Assembly: GCF_000714545.1 (NCBI RefSeq)
Contig: NZ_AUNB01000024.1
Coordinates: 1-48,601, forward strand
Reading direction: 5' to 3'
DNA from: Thioclava indica
GTDB taxonomy: Bacteria > Pseudomonadota > Alphaproteobacteria > Rhodobacterales > Rhodobacteraceae
Length of the DNA stretch: 48,601 bases
Below the pieces are notes generated by a model, which made no database searches, was not told the origin of the DNA, and saw only the letters and a list, made by a program, of their open reading frames with translations. This document shows, piece after piece, positions 7,777-15,900 of the stretch (position 1 is its first letter; each line of letters begins with the position of its first letter). A program made the position numbers and the translations under genes.

Positions 7777-8349
7777 TTGAAACTTATTCTGGGATCGGCA
7801 AGCCCGCGTCGGCGGGAGCTTTTGGCCCAATTGGGTCTGGAGCCTGCTACCCTGCGCCCTGCTGATATCGACGAAACCCCGATCAAAGGCGAGGCCGCGC
7901 GCGATTACGTTGCGCGCATGGCACGCGAAAAGGCGATGGCGCTAGAGATGGCCTTTGATGAGGTCATCCTGAGCGCCGATACCACCGTGACCTGCGGTCG
8001 CCGCATCCTTGGCAAACCCGAGGATGACAAACAGGCGGCAGAGTTTCTGTGGCTGCTTTCGGGGCGACGCCATCATGTGCTGACTGCCGTGGCCGTGCGT
8101 AGCGCTGATGGGCTGCGCGAACGGCTGGTTGATACGGTGGTGAAATTCAAACCGCTCAGCAATGAAGACGTGAACGGCTATCTGGCAAGCGGCGAGTGGC
8201 GCGGCAAGGCGGGTGGCTATGCGATCCAAGGTTTAGGCGGGGCCTTTGTGCCGTGGCTGCAAGGCAGCTACACGGGCGTTGTCGGCCTGCCCTTGGCCGA
8301 GACCGCAACGCTTTTGGCCGCAGCCGGTATCAAGAGAGAGAGCGCATGA
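7777..8349 (+). CDS. maf: Maf family nucleotide pyrophosphatase
   Basis: Maf proteins hydrolyse non-canonical or specific nucleoside triphosphates (dTTP/UTP or m7GTP types) to monophosphates. The 190-residue protein starts at TTG 7777, nine bases after infA, because the family signature [11 protein letters not shown] (residues 6-16) must sit at the very N-terminus. The SADTTV segment contains the catalytic aspartate, followed by [10 protein letters not shown] and [10 protein letters not shown]. These fit the Maf fold. The start codon of the next gene overlaps its stop (ATGA). Confidence 0.93.
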   Translation: MKLILGSASPRRRELLAQLGLEPATLRPADIDETPIKGEAARDYVARMAREKAMALEMAFDEVILSADTTVTCGRRILGKPEDDKQAAEFLWLLSGRRHHVLTAVAVRSADGLRERLVDTVVKFKPLSNEDVNGYLASGEWRGKAGGYAIQGLGGAFVPWLQGSYTGVVGLPLAETATLLAAAGIKRESA

Positions 8350-9380
8350 TTGGACGGGTCGTCTTGCTGGATCAGATCGCGGGTCGTGAAGCCGCTGCGC
8401 TGATGGTCGATGGGCAGTTGGAAGATTTGCTGATTGATCCCGGTGTGGCGCTGGCCCCCGGTGCGATCTGCCGCGGCGTGATCGGGCGTCAGATGAAGGG
8501 GCAAGGCGGCGTGTTCGTCGATCTGCCCCAAGGCGCGCGCGGTTTCCTGCGTGAAGTAAAGGGGCTTAGCCCCGGTCAGACCGTGATCGTGCAGGTCTCG
8601 GGGGGAACCGAGCCCGGCAAGGCGCTGCCCGTCACGTTGCGCGTGCTGTTCAAGTCGCGCTTTGCAATTGTGACTCCCGGCGCGCCGGGGCTGAATATCT
8701 CGCGCCGGGTTCGTGACGAGGACACGCGCGAAACCCTGCAAGCGCTCGCCGAGGCTGAAATGGCAGATGCGCAGGCCGGTTTGATCCTGCGCTCGGTTGC
8801 CGCGCATGCGGATGGCGATGAAATCACCGAAGATATCGTCGCGATGCGCGCTCTTTCTGAGGCCGTGATGGCCGATCTCTCGGGTGCGCCGGAATTGCTG
8901 GTTGATGCGCCCAGCCCGCATGAAGAGGCGTGGCGCGACTGGGCCGATCCCGCCCCTGATGAGGTGATCGAGGGCGGATTTGATGATCACGGCGCGACGG
9001 ATGCGATCGAGGCGCTGTTGCAGCCGCGCGTCGAGCTAACGGACGGTGCGCATATGATGATCGAACCCACCCGCGCCCTGATTGCCGTGGATGTGAACAC
9101 CGGCAATGACACCTCTCCGGCGGCGGGCCTCAAGGCTAATATCGCCGCCGCGCGCGCCCTGCCGCGACAGTTGCGTTTGCGCGGCTTGGGCGGTCAGATC
9201 ACCGTCGATTTCGCGCCGATGCCCAAACGTGACCGCCAGCCGCTCGAACAGCAGCTCCGCACCTCGTTCAAAGGCGAGGCCGAAGCGTCACTGGCCGGCT
9301 GGACCCCGCTTGGCAATTTTGAGTTGCAGCGTAAACGCGATCGTGTTGCGTTAAGGTCTCTGCTTGGGGACGCGCTATGA
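8346..9380 (+). CDS. Ribonuclease E/G family protein (short form)
   Basis: This 344-residue protein is a short RNase E/G family endoribonuclease, expected to act on single-stranded RNA. An S1-like region is seen near residues 36-85 ([20 protein letters not shown]). The two metal-binding aspartates are in [11 protein letters not shown] and [11 protein letters not shown], matching the E. coli RNase E catalytic pair. The CPxC zinc link and the long C-terminal scaffold of RNase E are absent, so it is a small G-type protein rather than the degradosome organiser. ATG 8346 overlaps the maf stop; a longer upstream reading would lie inside maf. yacG overlaps its end. Confidence 0.92.
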   Translation: MIGRVVLLDQIAGREAAALMVDGQLEDLLIDPGVALAPGAICRGVIGRQMKGQGGVFVDLPQGARGFLREVKGLSPGQTVIVQVSGGTEPGKALPVTLRVLFKSRFAIVTPGAPGLNISRRVRDEDTRETLQALAEAEMADAQAGLILRSVAAHADGDEITEDIVAMRALSEAVMADLSGAPELLVDAPSPHEEAWRDWADPAPDEVIEGGFDDHGATDAIEALLQPRVELTDGAHMMIEPTRALIAVDVNTGNDTSPAAGLKANIAAARALPRQLRLRGLGGQITVDFAPMPKRDRQPLEQQLRTSFKGEAEASLAGWTPLGNFELQRKRDRVALRSLLGDAL

Positions 9381-9568
9381 GTTGTCCGATCTGCGCCAAA
9401 GAGTCTGATCCGAAATACCGCCCGTTTTGTTCCAAACGCTGCGCCGATGTCGATCTGGCGCGCTGGCTGAACGGATCCTATGTCATCCCCGGCGACATCG
9501 CCGAGGAAGAAGAACGCGCCCCCACCAACCCAGACGACTTGCAGGGCGGCGCGCAAAAGCCCCACTGA
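9377..9568 (+). CDS. yacG: DNA gyrase inhibitor YacG (zinc-binding)
   Basis: This 63-residue protein has a four-cysteine zinc knuckle, Cys3 and Cys6 (CPIC) with Cys18 and Cys22 (FCSKRC), followed by the [14 protein letters not shown] segment and an acidic tail. That is the YacG family, known in E. coli to bind GyrB and inhibit gyrase. The ATG overlaps the stop of the RNase E/G gene (ATGA), so it is the last gene of the operon that begins around infA or earlier. Confidence 0.95.
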   Translation: MSCPICAKESDPKYRPFCSKRCADVDLARWLNGSYVIPGDIAEEEERAPTNPDDLQGGAQKPH

Positions 9569-9569
9569 T

Positions 9570-9598
9570 CCGCGCAACGCCCGCGCGGTTCAATTTTC
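9570..9598 (+). terminator. Possible intrinsic terminator after yacG
   Basis: CCGCGC (9570-9575) can pair with GCGCGG (9583-9588) around a 7-base loop, followed by TTCAATTTT. The T-run is interrupted, so this is a moderate candidate for ending the infA-yacG transcript before tRNA-Phe. Confidence 0.4.
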
Positions 9599-9668
9599 TA
9601 ACAAATCCCTCTGGACAGCCTCCCCGCCCTGATTTAGTAACCGCCCAGCAAGGCCGAAAGGCCAGAGT

Positions 9669-9744
9669 GCCCGAATAGCTCAGTTGGTAGAGCAGCGGAT
9701 TGAAAATCCGCGTGTCGGTGGTTCGAGTCCGCCTTCGGGCACCA
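9669..9744 (+). tRNA. tRNA-Phe (anticodon GAA)
   Basis: A complete cloverleaf is visible: acceptor GCCCGAA/TTCGGGC, D arm GCTC/GAGC, anticodon stem CGGAT/ATCCG with loop TGAAAA giving GAA (phenylalanine), T-loop TTCGAGT, discriminator A and encoded CCA. It marks the left border of the adhesin island. I saw no repeat of its 3' end on the far side of the island. Confidence 0.97.
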
Positions 9745-9857
9745 CTTTTATCAAGGAAAAATAGTATCTTAAAGTGGCTGCCGTTTCTGCACCTCTTGGC
9801 TTCAAGTCCCGGGACTGCCCAGGGGCTGCAAACTGGATACTAGTAGCCCCCGTAAGT

Positions 9858-10441
9858 TGAATCGCGCGGGTTCGTCGGAGACCATCAACTTAGCTAAGGA
9901 TGATGGTTATTACGAAAAGCAAAATGGCAAATCGCTACTCACCTGAGATCCGCGCACGAGCAGTCAGGATGGTGTTTGAGCATCAAGGCTCCTACGAAAT
10001 GCAGGCGGGCGCGATTGCAGCCATTGCATCGCGCTGCCTACTGAAGCGATGATCGCCTTTATTCGCGGCCCTCTCGCGTATGTTTACATGCGCGAGAGGG
10101 GAAGATCAGCGCGTTGTTTACGGCGTCGAGTCGATCTGCAGGGGTCTGACGATCGCGCCATCCACTGACCGGCAGGGATCTGCACGCAAATCCCGAGAGG
10201 GGTCAGGGACCGTGGCGCAACATGCAGCATCTGGAAATGGCCACACTCGGATGGCCTTATGGCGATGCAAGCATCGCCTACCGGCTAATAGGTCGATTGG
10301 TTCAACAACCGCCGGCGACTTGAGCCCATCGGAAACATCCCGCCAGCCGAGGCAGAAGAGACCTTCGATGCACAGCGCGACGTGCTCGATATAGTCGCGT
10401 GAAATGAAGCTAAAGGTCTCCGGTAAAACCGGGGCGTTTCA
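9858..10441 (+). mobile_element. IS3-family remnant, internally deleted
   Basis: About 584 bases carry matching imperfect ends (TGAATCGCGCGGGTT at the left; the reverse complement TGAAACGCCCCGGTT at the right). Inside, orfA starts at 9900 (MMVITKSKMANRYSPEIRAR, ending FEHQGSYEMQAGAIAAIA) and stops after 50 residues at 10052. A piece of orfB (YGVESICRGLTIAPST, near 10108-10160) follows, then in another frame the transposase C-terminus (DWFNNRRRLEPIGNIPPAEA, near 10294-10402) with its stop. At least two internal deletions removed most of the HTH and the DDE catalytic domain, so it cannot move by itself. It is in the opposite orientation to the remnant at 35632-35903. Confidence 0.8.
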
Positions 10442-10443
10442 TC

Positions 10444-10716
10444 CTGTCTGTTCATTGACCCGCGCAACAGGCGTTTAGCAGCGTTCTTATCGTGCCCACG
10501 TTGAAGAATCTCATCCAACAGAACGCCATTCTGATCGACGGCGCGCCACAGCCAGAACTCCCTGCCTTTGATCTTCACGATTCATCGCCGGATGGCCTCG
10601 TACGAGGCATCAATTCCTCGTTCCAGAAACATCTCTTCAACCTCACGAAGACTGAGCTTGAAGCGACAATATAGCCAGACAGCATGAGTAATGATTGCTG
10701 GCGGACGTTTCCTCCC
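10444..10716 (-). pseudogene. IS6-family transposase fragment
   Basis: On the reverse strand an N-terminal piece (KRPPAIITHAVWLYCRF, then LSLREVEEMFLERGID and SYEAIRR) runs from about 10713 to 10582. A TGA then interrupts it, and a downstream piece (VKIKGREFWLWRAVDQNG, LLDEILQRGHDKNAAKRLLR) continues to about 10450. Together they match the IS6/IS26-type transposase order: zinc-like start, HTH, then the DDE core. The segment between SYEAIRRW and the WLWRAVD strand is missing. No intact start or IS6 ends were found. Confidence 0.72.
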
Positions 10717-10717
10717 G

Positions 10718-10850
10718 TGCGATGACGCTTTCGATACGCTGCTCGAGGTCGCGGATCTGAGTATCCAGCACGGCTTTGAGCGCATCATCAAGATCGTCAG
10801 CATCCGCTGATTAGATCAATCGTTAGCTCACGTCGGGCTACGAATACTTG
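10718..10850 (-). pseudogene. Probable IS110-family transposase fragment
   Basis: The reverse strand reads VFVARRELTIDLIS and, after a one-base shift, SADADDLDDALKAVLDTQI followed by RDLEQRIESVIARE. The pattern of ARR..L followed by a long helix of the RDLEQRIE type resembles the middle of IS110-family (DEDD) transposases. It is cut off exactly where the IS6 fragment begins, which suggests the IS6 copy inserted into it. The family call is tentative. Confidence 0.45.
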
Positions 10851-10860
10851 CACTTCGCTG

Positions 10861-11456
10861 CGCGAGACTTGGCGGAGGTCGCACACGCGGTGCGTAAGTT
10901 TGGGTGCGCCTCTGTTTGTTTCGGTCAATCCTACCTCGGCCATCCTATCTCGGCCATGACCAAAACTGCGGCCAGCAAATCTTTTGCGGAGTGGAACAAA
11001 TGGCTGCGTTGCTTTGAAAGCTTAACGCAACGGAAACTAATTTGGCACTGTAGGGTTAAAACCCTTGAAAATCTTGGAAATTGCTCGCTAAATCAAGGCA
11101 ACACAAAATTAGAGGGGACGATGCGTTGAGTTTCTCGCGCATATCTGGGGACGCCGCGCGCCGTAATCTTGTCGATCACAGATCGTCAAGGCGGCGTGAT
11201 ATGTGCTTATTTATATGGCCCTGTCGGGCCGATTTGCAGGCGTCTCCTTTGGGCATAATGTCGTATTCGCAGCGCCTGTTCAGTCTTCGAAATGTTGCCC
11301 GCGTGGTACGATTCGTTTGCCGTTTGCAAAAGGCATCATTGCGCGATCTCCGTTCTGTCCTCTTGATCTTTGAGAATGTTGCGCGCCACACCTGTGCGCG
11401 CCGAAAGCCGGGCGTGATGAGCCGTTTCGCGATCATGCCAGGTTCATATGACACAG
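10861..11456. other. Non-coding stretch upstream of the adhesin operon
   Basis: I see no convincing gene in these roughly 600 bases. Two open frames (10848-11129 and 11081-11485, + strand) have no ribosome site and read as random sequence. The stretch holds a 23-base palindrome (11168-11190), a small GGCCC/GGGCC hairpin near 11217-11231, and two similar AATGTTGC(C/G)CGCG words near 11290 and 11375. Its position before a long operon suggests a regulatory region. Confidence 0.5.
11168..11190. promoter_or_regulatory. Operator-like palindrome upstream of the adhesin operon
   Basis: CTTGTCGATC (11168-11177) and GATCGTCAAG (11181-11190) are inverted copies matching at 9 of 10 positions around a 3-base centre. 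The site lies about 310 bases before the first operon gene. It is shaped like a dimeric regulator site, but no regulator gene is adjacent. Confidence 0.35.
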
Positions 11457-11486
11457 TTGGGGCAAGCCTGCTCCGAGCCTTATAAT
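11457..11486 (+). promoter_or_regulatory. Candidate sigma70-type promoter of the adhesin operon
   Basis: A perfect TATAAT (11481-11486) stands out in this GC-rich DNA. TTGGGG (11457-11462) lies 18 bases upstream as a weak -35 box. Transcription would begin near 11493, leaving only about 11 bases before ATG 11504, and that leader would contain the GAGGA ribosome site. The very short leader makes this tentative. Confidence 0.35.
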
Positions 11487-11503
11487 TCACCCACGAGGAC
11501 CAT

Positions 11504-12238
11504 ATGTCGTTTCGCCCAAATTTTTCTGCCCCCCACTCCCTTCTTATCGCGATTGGCATGGCAAGCATGCTCGTGGCCGCACCTGTCGCCCCCGCATTTT
11601 CTGAGACCACAACGCCCACGCCTCTACCAAAACCGACGGCGGCTATCAGTGCGCGCGCAAAGCCAGAGGCGGCGGTCACCCCCCGTTCGACGATCATGGT
11701 TGATGGCTTTCGCTCTGCAAAATTCGGGATGGACGAAAAGGCGGTCCGCGCCGCAATCGCCAAGGATTTCGGCGCGAAGGATGACAAGATTCAAGCCGGG
11801 GAAAACGCCGTCGAGCGGACCCAGATCCTAACCATAGAAGCGCCAGATCTGATCCCCGAAGGTGGCATGGCCCAAGTGTCTTATGTGTTTGGGTACACAT
11901 CCAAGAAATTGATTCAGGTGGGTGTAACGTGGAGCGGTAAGACCGATCCGAAGATGACGGCGAAGATGTTGTATGACAACGGCGACGTGCTGCGCAGTCA
12001 CTTCATGGCTGAGGGTTACGCGCCCGACAGCATCAAGACGAATGTCGCTTTGCCCAACGGAATTCTGATGTTTCGCGCAGCCGATAGCGACAACCACGCA
12101 ACGCTGTTGCTGCTGCAAGGGACCTATACGACAGGCGAGGACGGTCGCAAGACCCTGACACCGGCCAGCCTCGATTTGCTCTATTCGGCGGATCCCAACT
12201 CTCCTGACATCTTCAAGCTTCCGGAAGGGTCGTTCTAA
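11504..12238 (+). CDS. Exported protein of unknown function, adhesin-operon paralog A
   Basis: This 244-residue protein has a Sec-type signal peptide (hydrophobic LLIAIGMASMLVAAPVAPAF, cleavage near residue 31-33), a Thr/Pro/Ala-rich linker to about residue 65, and a conserved core at 66-244. The core begins VDGFRSAKFGMDEKAVRAAI, contains QVSYVFGYTSKKLIQVGVTW and ends LDLLYSADPNSPDIFKLPEG. The next gene repeats almost the whole core, by eye about two thirds identical. I do not recognise the family. GAGGA before ATG 11504 is its ribosome site, and its stop overlaps the next start (TAATG). Export and coupling to a two-partner adhesin suggest a periplasmic role in secretion or folding, which is inference. 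Confidence 0.85.
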   Translation: MSFRPNFSAPHSLLIAIGMASMLVAAPVAPAFSETTTPTPLPKPTAAISARAKPEAAVTPRSTIMVDGFRSAKFGMDEKAVRAAIAKDFGAKDDKIQAGENAVERTQILTIEAPDLIPEGGMAQVSYVFGYTSKKLIQVGVTWSGKTDPKMTAKMLYDNGDVLRSHFMAEGYAPDSIKTNVALPNGILMFRAADSDNHATLLLLQGTYTTGEDGRKTLTPASLDLLYSADPNSPDIFKLPEGSF

Positions 12239-12933
12239 TGACCAAAACTGCCAGCCCCTCAAGATCAAGCAGCCAGCCAGCCGAAGCTGGTGTAGAATCG
12301 TCGCAAGCTGACGTGGCGACTGAGGCCGCAAAGGGTCAAGCCGAGGCTCAGCTTGACGCCTCCGAGCAAGCAACAGCCCCCGCAACGGCTGTGGTCGACG
12401 GGTTCCGCTCTGCGCGCTTCGGCATGGATGAGAAAGCAGTTCGCGCCGCGATCCTGTCAGATTTCGAGATCAAGGATGATGCGATTCAATCCGGGGAGCA
12501 TTCGGTCGAGCGCACGAAAATTTTGACGGTTTCGGTGCCAGACCTGATCCGGCACGGCGGCGTGGCGCAGGTGTCTTATGTCTTTGGCTACCTGACCAAA
12601 AAGCTGATTCAGGTGGGCGTCACCTGGAGCGACAAGACCGATCCCACGATGACGGCCACGATGCTGTACGAAAACGGCGAGTTGCTGCGCAATCACTTTA
12701 TGTCCGAGGCCTACGCGCAGCCCTCGATCCAGACAAATGTGGTGATCGGCAGCGGGATCATGATGTTCCGGGGCGTCGATGCCCAAGGGCACGTGACGCT
12801 CTTGTTGCTGCAAGGCGCATTCTCGACCGGACAGGACGGAGGCAACACGCTGACGCCTGCAAGCCTTGATCTGCTGTATTCCGCTGCCCCTAACGAGCCT
12901 GATATTTTCAAGCTTCCTAAAGGATCATTCTGA
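12238..12933 (+). CDS. Unknown-function paralog B, no visible signal peptide
   Basis: This 231-residue protein shares the core of the preceding gene from residue 53 to the end (VDGFRSARFGMDEKAVRAAI through LDLLYSAAPNEPDIFKLPKG). Its N-terminus differs: about 50 polar Ser/Ala/Glu/Gln-rich residues (MTKTASPSRSSSQPAEAG) with no hydrophobic stretch. It should therefore stay in the cytoplasm unless the true start differs, and no better start exists because the upstream frame belongs to paralog A. Its ATG overlaps the stop of paralog A, and its TGA overlaps the ATG of the adhesin (TGATG). A cytoplasmic/periplasmic pair of one fold acting on the adhesin is one possibility; a duplicate that lost its signal is another. 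Confidence 0.83.
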   Translation: MTKTASPSRSSSQPAEAGVESSQADVATEAAKGQAEAQLDASEQATAPATAVVDGFRSARFGMDEKAVRAAILSDFEIKDDAIQSGEHSVERTKILTVSVPDLIRHGGVAQVSYVFGYLTKKLIQVGVTWSDKTDPTMTATMLYENGELLRNHFMSEAYAQPSIQTNVVIGSGIMMFRGVDAQGHVTLLLLQGAFSTGQDGGNTLTPASLDLLYSAAPNEPDIFKLPKGSF

Positions 12934-15900
12934 TGTCCAATCGGGCCCAACGTCGTCGTTCCAGCCGCACTAGGACTTTGGTCAAGCCAAAGCCTGCGGC
13001 TTTCGCACATGGGCCCGAACCGACGCATCGCACACTTGCTGACAGTCTACGCTTTGGCGCCAGCACAATCGCCCTTGGCGCGATCGCTGCCTTGGCTGGC
13101 AGCGGGAGTGTGTATGCGCAAGACGCTGTTGCGACGGGCAACACGATCATCACGGATGGCCGCACCAAAACCACGGTAACGGTCAATGGCACCGAAACCG
13201 GAATCACGACCGCAACGATCTCGCAAAACACGGGCTACAACTCGTTCAGCAAGTTCGAACAAAGCGCGGGCACCACGGTAAATCTTTACCTGCCCGATGG
13301 CACCGGAAACCTCGTCAATATCGTGCGCGACGGACCGGTGATGATTGATGGCGTTCTGAACTCCTACAAGAGTGGCCAGATCGGCGGAAACGTCTTTTTC
13401 TCGGATTCTCATGGCTTTATCGTGGGGCAGTCCGGTGTGGTCAATGTTGGTTCGCTGACGGTCAACACGCCGACCGACAAGTTTCTGGACTCTGTGATCG
13501 GCGCGGATGGCACGATCAATCAGGACGCTGCGGGCAAGTTGATGCGCGGCGAGATCCCGCTTTCTCCCGGTGGTTTCATCTCGATTTCGGGCGTGATCAA
13601 CGCCGAGAATGGGATTACCCTCGATGGGCAGAACGTGACTCTGACCGGTCCGACCGGCACGCCGGTAACGGCCAATATGTTGACCCAGCGCCAGCGCTTT
13701 GAGGCGACGGTGAATTCCAAAGGCCTGAGCGAAGGCGGCGCGATGGTCAGCCGTAATGGCGTCATCTCGATCGTGGCGGCGGGCAATGCCAACATTCGCG
13801 GCAAGATCCGCGTCGGGGCAAGCGCCTCAGGCAAGGGCGGCAAGATCAATATCAAATCTGGGGGCAACACGACCCTCGCGCCCACCGCAAAACTGAACGC
13901 CGACGGCGCGGGCAAGGCGGGTATCGGCGGCACGATTGTGGTTTATGCCGGAAGCTCGCTTTTTGCCCAGACGGGGGCGGTGATTTCGGCCCATGGCGCG
14001 GGGAGCGGTGCGGGTGGCTTTGTCGAACTGAGCGGCAAGAATGCCGAAATCGGCGCGGTTGCGCTTGACCTTCTGTCCGACACCGGGGCGGGCGGCACAC
14101 TTTTGATCGACCCGATTGACGTGACAATCACCGCTGGAAACTCGATCCTGAATGCGGGCGTCAATACCTCGGTTCTGGCCGATAATTCGATTACGATTCA
14201 AGCCGGTGGTAGCATTGACACGACGCTGTCGGGCGGGGCCTCGGGCGATATCACCTTGACCGCGCCGACGATCAGCGTGGCTGCCGGTGGCTTGCTGAAT
14301 GCCGAAGCACTTGGCGGCGGCACTGCGGGCAATGTGACCCTGAATGCGACCCAAGCGTCAGGTGGCACGGCCCAGATCACCGTTGCTGGCGAGATCCGCG
14401 GTGGCGACGTGAATTTGCTGGCCAGCTCGACGGCGGCGCCGTTGACGATCATCGCGTCGACGCCAACCGCCAATGCGGCCATCTCGATCGATGGTGGCAC
14501 AATCGCCGCATCTGGCGCTTTGGCGGCGCGCGCCACGGCGTCGACTGCGGCGACGGCGGTCAACCTGCCTGTTGGCGTTGTGGTGACGAATGTCAGTGCC
14601 TCGGTTGATGTCACCGGTGGCGCGAATATTCAGGCCGCCAGTGCGGATCTGTCGTCCACCGCAACCGCTGAAAGCCAAATCGCGACCAAGTCGCTGGTGC
14701 CCGCGGATTCCGGCGCAGATGGCGCGGTGGCCGTTTCAACGGTGAACAGCTCGGCCACTACCCATATCGGCACCGCCGATCTGATCATCACCGGCGACGC
14801 GCGCCTTGGTGCGACCAACACGGTCACAAGCCATGCCGACGCCACCCCGATTTCAGCGGCCTTCGGTGCCAGCGTGGCTGTTAGCGTCGTGGATGTGACG
14901 ACCTCTGCCACGGTTGATTCTTCGGGCTATATTAGCACTGACAGCCTGTCACTTGATGCGGCGACCTCGACCGATATTGTCGCCAGGGCTGCTGCAGCCG
15001 AGGGGGGTGCGACCGCGCCTGACTCTGGCAGCGAAGCGTCCAATTATCTCAACGATTCCGAATATCAGTCGGCCGCCAGCACGTCTGAAGGCGGTGTATC
15101 GGTCGTTGGTGCGCTTGCGATTTCCAATCTGTCCTCGAACACCACGGCGAGCCTAGCGTCGGATCGCGCCTCTGACATTGCAGGCGATGCGTCGGTGCGG
15201 AGCTCGACGGCGAACGTGGCGGATGTGACGGCGGATGGCTCTGCGCTGGAGTCTGACGTGGGCGTTGGTGTGGCCGTTGGCATCAACATCGCCAAGGTAA
15301 CGAATGACGCAACCGTAGGCGGTGCGGGCCTTGCCGCTGGCGCGCTAGAGGTTGGCGCGGAAATGACCGGGGCGGGGCGCAACAGCTTTACCACGCACGC
15401 GACTTCGGGTGCGGGTGGCACCAGCGTCGGCGTGGCCGGGTCTCTGGCCGTCAACCTGATCGACACGCAAAGTGTTGCGACGATTTCGGCCACTAGCCCT
15501 GTGGCGATCTCGGGTGGCGCTGTCACGATCACTGCCGAGGACGAGTCTGTCTCAAGCGCGGTGGCAGATCCCGACACCACCGGCGCAACCGGCGATGTCG
15601 GCGTTGGGGCCTCTGTCGCGACCAATATCGTGGGCAACCGGACCATCGCAAGCGTTGCTGACAACACGGCGATCACGACGCCCGGCTCTTTGACCCTCTC
15701 GGCGCGCTCGGTGCGCGAGATCACGACCACCGCTCAGGCCGGATCGTCTGGCGGGGTGTCTGCTACGCCCGCACTCGCCCTGTCGCTGGTCAACAATACG
15801 ACCACCGCCCAGCTTGGCGCGAACGCCACGGCGCAAAAATCGACCGGCAATATCAGCATCCTGGCCAGTCAGCAGGCAACCGAGGAGACGACCGCGTCGG

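Noticed and set aside
8196-8345. Longer RNase E/G start at 8196
   Set aside because: It would overlap maf by about 150 bases and add a Trp/Arg-rich stretch foreign to the family; ATG 8346 overlaps the maf stop in the usual ATGA manner.
10848-11485. Open frames 10848-11129 and 11081-11485 as genes
   Set aside because: No ribosome site, no recognisable domain, mixed composition and overlap with the probable control region.
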